Part shown: one piece after another, positions 55,891 to 64,000 of the stretch
How positions within the stretch are numbered: position 1 is the stretch's first letter
How the letters are laid out: the number at the start of each line of letters is the position of its first letter
Assembly: GCF_000002075.1 (NCBI RefSeq)
Contig: NW_004797431.1
Location: 558,917 to 622,916, forward strand
Source of the DNA: Aplysia californica
Lineage: Eukaryota > Mollusca > Gastropoda > Aplysiida > Aplysiidae
Direction of reading: 5' to 3'
Length of the DNA: 64,000 nucleotides
Made by a program: the position numbers and the translations under genes
Notes under the pieces: model-generated
The model's input: the letters and a program-made list of their open reading frames with translations, nothing else
Databases searched by the model: none
What the model was told of the DNA's origin: nothing

Positions 55891-56958
55891 CATTTTATTT
55901 TTAGGATAGAATGATCTATCTATTTTATATTGAAAGCAAACATATTATGATAAATAATTTTAGTGTGTTTTTGCATCTGTATAGTTATCTACTCTCTTTT
56001 CTTTAACACTTCTTATAAAGTAGAGAAAGGAGTCCATTCATGATGTTTTTCTGTGGTCAAAAAAAAGAAGGAACACAATCTGTTTAATTTCTCTCTGTAC
56101 ACAGTCAACAGTAATTGCAGCCTATCCTCCTCTTCCAGTAAACTTTTAAGATCATTTGCAACTGACAGCTGAGTCAGAATGTGGTGTTAAATTCTATCTA
56201 TATAGGCTAAAATTATAATAAATGTTGATGGATGGCTTAGATGAATGACATGCAAATATGAGGGTAAATTGTTTTATTGCTTGTTGGTTATTTCTCATTT
56301 AAAGTATTTCTGTTGCTTCTCGAGCTATAAGCCATCATGTATTTCTGATGTGTTTGAGAAGTATTGATTTAGAGTATTACTTTCGTGACCGCTGATTACT
56401 TGTTTAAAATTCTTTAAATTTCTAGGTATTGTTACCCATTTCCATGAAATAAAACCTCCATGTCTGAAATACTAAATAACTGTTTGAAACTCTTTCAGAA
56501 TGTATATTTTTTCTAGTCACTAGTAATGCACATTGCACCTTCTGTTTGTCACATCCATCTATTTCTTTGTCTCATGATTACTTTGTCCTCATACAAAATA
56601 AATTGACCCTTTTGTCAAAGGATATTACAGGTCTTCTGCTGCTTGCAAACTATAGCTTGTTCACTTTCAAATGACTGCGGTTAAAACAAGATAAAATGAA
56701 ATCGCTCTGTTTAGTCTTCTCAGATCTTTGCATAGAGGCCTACGGGTCTAAACCGCCGTGCAGTCCCGGCATTGAAAAGAATAGGACTGACGTGGTGCTA
56801 GCGTGTCATAGGAGGCAACTAAATGGCGAAACCAGGTTGTGACTCCCGAAACAGAGTCATCCTCCCTCCAGGTCGGGGGTTGAGTCACGAGGCTAACAAC
56901 CTCTCTCGTAAAAAGAACTTGTTACAGAAACCCATACAAGCAAAAACATTATCTTAGT

Positions 56959-59900
56959 TTGGCTGGTCATGGATTTTCTCCGAATGGAGAGTTTATGATG
57001 CGAGGCAGTGAAAGCCGAACGGAAGCTGCTGGGCAGAAGCCTCCTCTATCATCCAAATCCAAGTCTCTCTGGATTGGATCGTGGAACATTAGGACCCTTA
57101 TAAATGAGGCTGGAAAAACTGCACAGGTCCTCCAAGAAATGCTCCGATACCACCTACACATACTGGGAATCAGCGAGACCCACTTGAACCAGTCTGGACA
57201 GAAGCGAATGAAAGAGGGGGAGCTTTTCATTTATTCAGGAAATGACATTGATGGACCACACAGAGAAGGAGTAGGGATGATCATATCCAAAACAGCGCAA
57301 AAAACATTCAAGGGCTGGGAAGCGAACGGTCCAAGAATCATCATGGCCTCTTTTGGAACTAAAAAAGAACTCAAGGAAAGAGATGGTAGAAAGGAGGTCA
57401 TAAACATGAACATCATACAAGTGTATGCCCCAACCAATGATACAGAGAAGTGGAGAATAAAGATGACTTCTACAACCGCCTGCAGAGTGTAATCAACAAA
57501 CTTCCAGGTAAGGACATCAACATTGTCATGGGAGACTTAAATGCAAAGGTAGGTTCGGACAATCGTCACTGTGAGGAAATCATGGGCAGACATGGATTAG
57601 GAGAGGCAAATGACAATGGAGAAAGATTCCAAAACTTCTGTGCTTTCAACAACTTGGTTATTGGAGGAACAATCTTCCCACATAAAAGAATTCATAAGGC
57701 CACTTGGGTCTCCCTGGATGGAACAACAGAAAACCAGATTGATCATTTTTGTATTTCCCGAAAGTTTAGACGCTCACTGGAGGACGTCCGAGTCTTACGA
57801 GGAGCAGACGTCGCATCAGACCACCATTTGATCCTTGGAAAGATGAAACTGAAACTGGGAAGGTATGCACAAATCACAACTGAAAGTCGCCAAAAGTATA
57901 AAGTGAGCCTTCTGAAGGACCCAGTAAAGAAGAATTCATTCAAATTGGAACTGAAGAATAGATTTCAAGCCCTTCAAAATCTGGATGACTGTGAAGTAAA
58001 CGAACACTGGGACATGATAAAAGAGGCAGTAAATGCAATTTGCCAGAGCATCCTAGGACCCAAAGTCAACACCAGGAATGAATGGATTTCAAGAGTACAC
58101 TGAAGTAAACTGGGGGGTAAAGAATTCCATCAAGAAGGACAAGAATACCCACCTGAATGGTCTGGCCGAAAAGGCAGAGAAAGCAGCAACAGAAGGGCAC
58201 TTGCGGATTGTACATCAGACAATGACTCTTTCAGGTAGGTTCAGCAAGCCCACTTTACCAGTGAAAGACAAAGAGGGAAAGACTATCTTCAACCCAGAGG
58301 GGCAACTGAACCAATGGAGAGAACACTTTGATCAACTATTGAACAGACCACCTCCAGAAAACCAACCCGAAATTCTTCCAGCCAGAAATGACCTCCCAAT
58401 CGCTACGGAACCACCTTCGAGAGAGGAAATTGCTGCAGCTGTAACAGCACGGAAGTCCCACAAGGCATCTGGTCCCGACCATATACCACTGGAAGCCCTT
58501 AAGGCAGATATAAAAATGCTTAGTGGAAATTCTCTATGCTGTCTTCGAAAAGGTTTGGCAAGAAGAGGAAATACCATCAGACTGAAAGTAAGGCCACCTA
58601 ATCAAGCTGCCAAAGAAAGGAGACCTCAGCAATTGTAACAACTACAGAGGAATAGCACTCCTGTCCATACCTGGGAAAGTCTTTAACAGGATACACCTGG
58701 AGAGAATCAAGCTGGCAACAGATGAGAAGCTCAGGGGAAACAAGGCAGGCTTCCGCAAGAACCAATCATGTGTGGACCAGATCGCTACCATGCGCATCGT
58801 TGTTGAGCAATCACTTGAATGGAATTCACCACTAGTGGTCAACTTCATTGATTATGAAAAGGCATTTGACAGCGTGGACAGGGAAAGTCTGTGGAAACTA
58901 ATGCGGCATTATGGAATACCTGAAAATATCGTCAAGCTTGTGAAGACCACCTATGATGGAACAAATTGCCAAGTCTTCCACGAAGGACAACTCTCAGAAC
59001 AATTCCAGGTACAGACAGGGGTGCGACAAGGATGCTTGCTCTCACCTTTTCTCTTCATACTTGCGATTGACTGGATCATGAAGGAAGCCACCAGAGGCAA
59101 GCGAAATGGAATACAGTGAATCCCTTGGCAGCAGCTGGACGACTTGGACTTCGCTGTTTACCTTGCACTGCTCTCTCACACACATGCTCAGATGCAAGAA
59201 AAACCAGGGAACTCAACAGCCTATCAAGGAGTGTTGGCTTACGTATACACCCGGGCAAGTCGAAAGTCCTGAAGCTAGGAAAAGTGTCAAGCCCTGCTGT
59301 GACAGTGGAAGACAATCCTCAAGAAGAAGTGGACTCCTTTACCTACCTTGGAAGTGTCATTGATAGTAAAGGTGGAACAGAGGCAGATGTAAAAGCAAGA
59401 ACCGCCAAGGCAAGGTCAGCATTCAGTGTCATTGATAGTAAAGGTGGAACAGAGGCAGATGTAAAAGCAAGAACCGCCAAGGCAAGGTCAGCCTTCAAGC
59501 AATTATCAAAAGTCTGGAAAGCAAGCAACATATCAATGCGCATTAAGATTTGACTCTTTAATTCCAATGTCAAGTCTGTGCTCCTCTACGGCTGCGAAAC
59601 TTGGAAGACAACAAAGACAGTGCTGAATAAAGTCCAGACTTTCATCAACAGATGTATGAGAAGTATCCTAAGAATTAAGTGGCAGGATAGAATAAGAAAT
59701 GAAGAGCTATGGGAAAGGACAGGACAAAAGGATATAGAAGTAGAAATAGGACTAAAAAGTGGCGTTGGATGGGACACACCTTCAGAAAGCCCAGCGGAAA
59801 CATCACAAGACAATCACTGCTATGGAACCCACAGGGAGCACGAGGCAGGGGTAGGCCACGTGAAACATGGAGGAGATGTGTGGAAAGGGACATGAGAGAG

Positions 59901-60002
59901 ATGAAGCTCACTTGGAACGAGCTAGGAAGGATGGCTCAGGATAGAGATAAATTGAAGGAACTAGTATGTGGCCTGTACCCTGCCAGGGGTGAAAGGCACT
60001 GA
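56959..60002 (+). pseudogene. RTE LINE polyprotein (endonuclease and RT), broken
   Basis: Endonuclease: SLWIGSWNIRTLINEAGK, LGISETHLNQSG and VYAPTND (56959-57450), then after a frame change IVMGDLNAKVGSDN and GADVASDHHLILGKM (57450-58103). RT: NYRGIALLSIPGKVFNRI near 58640-58700, AGFRKNQSCVDQIATM, VVNFIDYEKAFDSVDRESL and VRQGCLLSPFLFILAIDWI. The catalytic box that should read FADD reads FAVY (near 59150), so both catalytic aspartates are lost. C-terminus: LLYGCETWKTT, WRWMGHTFRKPSG, GRGRPRETWRRC. Several frame shifts and stops elsewhere (near 57450, 58090, 58600, 59115, 59550 and 59750). Confidence 0.8.
59353..59496 (+). repeat. 72-bp in-frame tandem duplication inside the RTE LINE
   Basis: Units 59353-59424 and 59425-59496 read AGTGTCATTGATAGTAAAGG onward and differ at one base near their ends (GCATTC versus GCCTTC). 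Each encodes SVIDSKGGTEADVKARTAKA and RSAF, so 24 residues are repeated in frame. Confidence 0.95.
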
Positions 60003-60785
60003 TGATGATGACGGGTCTTAAAGTTGGATGACCAACAAAATCAAAAAGCCCATTCATAAATAAAGGTCTCTGTAAACTGTGGCTCTGACATGTTTTCTTT
60101 GATGTAAACCTAAAGCAGGTAAAAAATATAATAGGGACACACCATTCTCCATTGAAAAGTTGACATATTTTCCTCAACACCATACTCTAAAGTATGCCCA
60201 AGAAACTGGTTCAAGAGACGTGATGAGTAATTTTCGAGACTCACATGGAGAACGTGGAGACGTCTTGACAGGCGGGGGGGGGGGGATGAAATCTACAAGC
60301 TTACACTGAAATGATGGGGCAGGGTGGTGTGGCCGTCTCAGAATGAGCAATTTATAAGCAAGGTTACTGTAAGTCATTCATTCATTTTAATTTTAGTGAT
60401 CCTGTGAGTGCATTCAGAGAGCAGTTTTTAATATAGGACCCAAAGAGTAAAACTTCTTTATTTTTTTGAAAAAATATTTTTGTTTGGTCGCTGGCCTGTA
60501 GAGGAGCCATCCAAAGGTGAATTAATAAATGAGCTAGAATTTCTTTTTACGCTGTCAGACAAAAGTGAACAAGCTATTGAAATATTTGGGTAAAAGTTAT
60601 AGGTGGCTTTTCTTTAAATTTTTTTCTGTATTGTGATGATTCATTGAAAAACCCCCCCAAAAAACTGGAATGATGCCTTGAAATTAATTATATTTTTCGC
60701 TGGATTGTTTTCTACTGCTCAAAATTACACATATGTCTTCAAGTGTACGTTGTTAACAATGTCTTGGTCTTTTTTCTTCAAACAG

Positions 60786-60939
60786 AGAGACAAGTATCGC
60801 CTTTGGCAGAATTGTCAGCCAAAGCTGTTGCTTGCCACATCCCTTTTGAGGTAGTTGAACGTTTTCCAGAGCCTATTCCAGAACCGGTTCAGCTACGTAT
60901 AGCTTTTTGGAGTTTTCCAGAAAGTGAAGAAGATATACG
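60786..60939 (+). CDS. ZSWIM8: ZSWIM8 exon 2
   Basis: Acceptor CTTCAAACAG; two bases complete the codon from exon 1. It reads ERQVSPLAELSAKAVACHIP, then FEVVERFPEPIPEPVQLRIA and FWSFPESEEDI, leaving two bases of an Arg codon at the CG|GTAACT donor. Human ZSWIM8 has PLVELSAKQVAFHIPFEVVE and LRIAFWSFPENEEDIR here. This is the BC-box/cullin-box-like segment of the receptor. Phases match exons 1 and 3. Confidence 0.92.
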
Positions 60940-61290
60940 GTAACTAATTTTCTAAACTCATTTCATTACTATATTTAATTAAATTTTTTTTTTTGATTGA
61001 AAAAATTACATATTTTGGAGTGAATTTTAAGAGCTTGACTGCTGTATGAGTTATGAATTTGCCAACTTTCATTGTGCTATTTAGAATACCTACGTCTAAG
61101 AACTTGCTTGTAATGTGAGCTACTTGTTTGTATCATCAGTTTCCCTTCCTTTTTTTCTTCGGGCCTGGCTCCAGGCATATTTCATTCCAAAAAGAAAACA
61201 TGGTGTTATCATGTGTATCTTTTATATTGTGCATTGCAAAAGTGAGAAAATTAAAAGAGCTGTAAATGATTACTTTTATATATGAGGCAT

Positions 61291-61698
61291 CATGATGAAA
61301 TCGGGCGCTTGTTAAAATAATTAAATCAAAGAAACCAGCATTTTTTCTAGCTGTATGTCTATTATTTTCAAATTTTCTTTTTTTTTTTTAGTTCAGCACC
61401 TTTTTTGTCCATTTAAAAACACATTTCTGTGTGGATTTTACAGAAACATGTTGATTAAAAACAAAAAATGTAAATTTGCAGTTTCAAAGACACTACAGCT
61501 TTGGAAATTACCTAACTTTGACATCTATTTTCGTGCAAAATTTACATCTGACCTTCGCCTCATTTAATGGCAAATATTTCTACTTCTATTCAAGACAGAT
61601 GGATATTTAAGCAAGGTGATTGAACAGGCTATAAGATTATGCTAATAATTTCATTTTCCCAAAAATTAACAAGCGCTTGATTCCACTGTGTAGTGACA
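61291..61698. mobile_element. MITE-like element abutting ZSWIM8 exon 3
   Basis: Starts CATGATGAAATCGGGCGCTT and ends with imperfect inverse GCGCTTGATTCCACTGTGTAG. Homologous along its length to 18910-19311 in the coilin intron. Its right end is 37 bases before exon 3, so it lies close to the branch point and pyrimidine tract of that acceptor. Confidence 0.68.
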
Positions 61699-61735
61699 TA
61701 TATTTTTGGTCTCTCTTTACCTTTTCTACTTTCAG

Positions 61736-61830
61736 ATTGTATTCATGTTTAGCAAATGGCAGTGCAGATGAGTTCACCAAAGGGGAACACCTGTACAAGA
61801 ATAAATCAGTTAAGGATACTTTACAGATAG
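61736..61830 (+). CDS. ZSWIM8: ZSWIM8 exon 3
   Basis: 95 bases after the strong acceptor CTTTTCTACTTTCAG. The first base completes Arg; the translation is LYSCLANGSADEFTKGEHLY followed by KNKSVKDTLQI, ending with one base before GTAAGT. Human reads LYSCLANGSADEFQRGDQLF and RMRAVKDPLQIG. High conservation and exact phase leave little doubt. Confidence 0.93.
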
Positions 61831-62683
61831 GTAAGTATTCTCTTTTTTCTGGTCTTAAAATTGTATTCCTAATGAGTTATTATGTAAGAGAAGTAAATGA
61901 TAGAATGTAATTTTTGTATTTAGTAAACTTTGGTATTATTACCTACAGATTTATGGATAAGCTAGGGAAGGTGCAAGAGGATTAATCAAAATCCTCTTGT
62001 GTTAAGGCTTTTAGTACAATTTTTATGTTGGTTTCTTTTTTTATTAAAAAAATTTGATATCTGTAAAGAGTAGCATGACATAGAATTTTGAATGAGGGTA
62101 TCACATTTCCTTTGCGTTTAAAGGGCTTGAGGACTACTCTAGTGTGGTCTGACCCTGTTATTTTTTTGTCTGTATTGTTTTTTTATGCATCAACCTTTGA
62201 GCACTATCAGTTTGAACTCAAACTCAATTTCTGTGTAAATAGCATCCTATGCTGATGGGTCCAGGGCTCCTTTGTTTTTTTTGGGGTTTTTTTTCTTTGT
62301 GCTATGTAGGGCCTTTGTGTCCCCATCATCTTGTTTAGTAAGGATTTGTTGATGTTTTGCGTCTATAATATCGATAATTCTGTTGTGCACTGTACCTAGT
62401 CACAGGTTTTAGTCTTAACAGCCTTGAATGTGGGTAAAATTTGGATGACTGCTTTTTTTTGTGGAAACAAAGGTTTTTGCCTTTTTTCCCCCCTCTGTTG
62501 TTTTTGTCTCTCTGTCTTGCTTTTACTGTGTACTAAATGACCATTCTTGTGTCGATGTGTTTCTTTTTTAATTTTTACTCAAACAAAACAGGTTTTGTCG
62601 AAAAAAGTTTTAAAATTGTGCAGTTCTGTACATTGTTCATGCCCATTTTGATTTAATTGCCAGTCTTTTTTTCTTTTTTTAAG

Positions 62684-62865
62684 GTTTTCATTTAAGTGGG
62701 ACAGTAGTCACAGTGCAAAATGTTGCTCAAGGTCAGAGTAAGGGCAGCTTCAATGTGGCTGTTGTGTTTGACAGACGCAGGATCTCCGGCTGTACGTGCA
62801 CCTGTGGAAGTTCAGCCAGTTGGTGTGCCCACATTGTGGCCCTCTGTCTGTTCAGGATCAAAGAG
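62684..62865 (+). CDS. ZSWIM8: ZSWIM8 exon 4 with SWIM zinc finger
   Basis: 182 bases after a T-rich acceptor ending TTTTTAAG. It reads GFHLSGTVVTVQNVAQGQ, then GSFNVAVVFDRRRISGCTC and TCGSSASWCAHIVALCLFRI and KE, in phase 0 at GAG|GTACAT. The CTC-x-WCAH pattern (CxCx-n-CxH) is the SWIM zinc-binding motif, matching human SCSCTCGAGAKWCTHVVALC. The SWIM domain is part of the substrate-recognition half. The next exon should start near the human APVSESLSRLQRDQL segment, which I do not see before 64000. Confidence 0.92.
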
Positions 62866-64000
62866 GTACATCTGCTCCCATGTACCTGTTCATATTCCAG
62901 TGCTTCCAATTTTCCGTATTTTTAAGGAAATCCATACTTTCGGACAGTTCCATTCTTGCTCCCCAATCATCATCAACTTCATCAGTAAAAAAGTGTGATG
63001 GCATAGGGTTACCAAAATTTCGTGGCAAAGGATCCTTACTCGCCTTCGTATCGTCTTGTATAAGTTACGTTTGGCAAAAAGTGTATGTTATAGAAACCTG
63101 CCATATTGCACATTTTCTGCAATCGGCCATTATCCCACTACGGATTCATTGTGGGTTGGTTGGCAATACATTTTTACTTGCGAATTGATCAAAATCTGGT
63201 AAGCAATTATAGCGATTTTTTTGTGCCAAATTTTTTCCTTTCTTCCTTTCATTCACTCATTCTTTCTGTCTATCTTCGGATTGTTGCCATAGCTGGAAAA
63301 TCTTCTTGTTGATCAAGTCCATTGAGTTGTGATTTTAGACTAGAAATCATCTTCAGAAAGAAACTTTTTTTGGCAAATTAGTCTAGATCTAGAGAAATTG
63401 TCAGTACGATGATCCTATGGGAGCATGATATAAGGGCAACGGTGAAATAAATTTATACTAAAACCACTAGAATCAAGAATGATTTGAAGTGGTATTCCCA
63501 GATTGTGACAATCACCATTCAAACGTGAGAATGGAGGAAAATTAGAGTATTCACTGTGTAACTCTATACTCTCGTCAAGGTACATGTCTCTTCATTATTC
63601 CTATGTTTGCCTTCTGTCAAGTCAATGATGCAATGACAAATTAATTTAATTATTAAATTTTAGCAGTGGCAAGGGAAACCTGCTTTTTTTAAAACATTGC
63701 CCGCAATGGAAAGATTTGTAAGTGGAGAAACCAAACAACAAAATGTTGTTAAAAAATTGGTGTTATGGGTTTTTGGCTACCTCTTCAAACAGGCTCCCAA
63801 ATGCTGTTTTCAACCCTCTAAAAGCACTGAATTTCAATTCCTTTGGGGTTTCACCCCCTGAACCCCCACCGGGACGCTGTCCCTGGACCCTGCTGGTGGC
63901 CTGTGCTTGCCTGACCCTCGGCAGAATTTTCCTGACTTTCTAGCTTCAGCTGTTGGAAACACTGATATTCTTTGCCATCAATGGTAGCCTATTTTGTTCA
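62866..64000 (+). other. ZSWIM8: ZSWIM8 intron 4 (partial)
   Basis: From the exon 4 donor to the window end no segment resembling the next ZSWIM8 exon was found. AT-rich, with short reading frames that look random and no recognised repeat. Confidence 0.55.

Larger units (their letters stand above)
56740..60012 (+). mobile_element. RTE-type LINE in ZSWIM8 intron 1
   Basis: Plus-strand element of about 3.3 kb. It has a 5' leader (from about 56740, with CTCGTAAAAAGAACTTGTTACAG), an APE endonuclease, a reverse transcriptase, a C-terminal Arg-rich segment ending in PARGERH, and a short TGATGATGATGA 3' end. One ORF, no RNase H and a trinucleotide tail point to the RTE clade. Near full length but broken in at least five places. 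Same orientation as ZSWIM8. Confidence 0.8.

Overview
The window is animal nuclear DNA. It is AT-rich, intron-rich and crowded with non-LTR retrotransposons, MITE-like hairpins and microsatellites. The gene content and repeat style (CCHC-ORF1 LINEs, RTE LINEs, tRNA-like SINEs, tails ending in ATT or GATAA repeats) suggest a lophotrochozoan, most likely a gastropod mollusc. The species is an inference only. It is a scaffold piece with two 100-N gaps (26574-26673 and 52898-52997).

Two host genes are recognised by reading exons across splice sites. (1) Coilin (COIL), the Cajal-body scaffold, lies on the minus strand. It runs from its ATG at 46947 leftwards to at least 10474, with a possible last exon at 9136-9279. 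Exon 1 carries the split N-terminal ubiquitin-like domain, exon 2 the long disordered nuclear middle, and small exons 3 to 6 the C-terminal Tudor-like domain. (2) ZSWIM8, the SWIM zinc-finger substrate receptor of a Cullin-RING ubiquitin ligase, lies on the plus strand. Its exons 1 to 4 (53915-62865) are present and the rest lies beyond the window. Between them, on the plus strand, two coding exons (51205-51350 and 51832-51944) belong to a gene I do not recognise.

The largest structural feature is a direct duplication of about 10.16 kb: 16411-26573 and 26674-36834, separated exactly by the first N gap. Each copy holds coilin exons 3 and 4 plus the same broken RNase H-bearing LINE at the same place. 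This looks like two haplotypes placed in tandem by the assembler. If real, it would add 75 in-frame codons to the Tudor-like part of coilin.

Region by region: 1-9135 has no confident gene, with TIR elements and repeats. 9136-15000 has coilin exons 5 to 7 and a 5'-truncated LINE. 15355-16307 has a PIF/Harbinger transposase fragment, a self-complementary array and a short tandem repeat. 16411-36834 is the duplication. 36835-46947 has coilin exons 2 and 1, with an intron rich in DNA-transposon pieces. 46948-53914 is intergenic, with microsatellites, two long hairpins and the unidentified exons. 53915-64000 is ZSWIM8, with an RTE LINE in intron 1 and a MITE ending 37 bases before exon 3.

I saw no rRNA, functional tRNA or CRISPR array, and no virus-like element that I could support. 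No strong candidate for a new biological system emerged. The items most worth checking are the gapped duplication, the coilin domain insertion, the tripled splice-donor repeat and the long hairpins.
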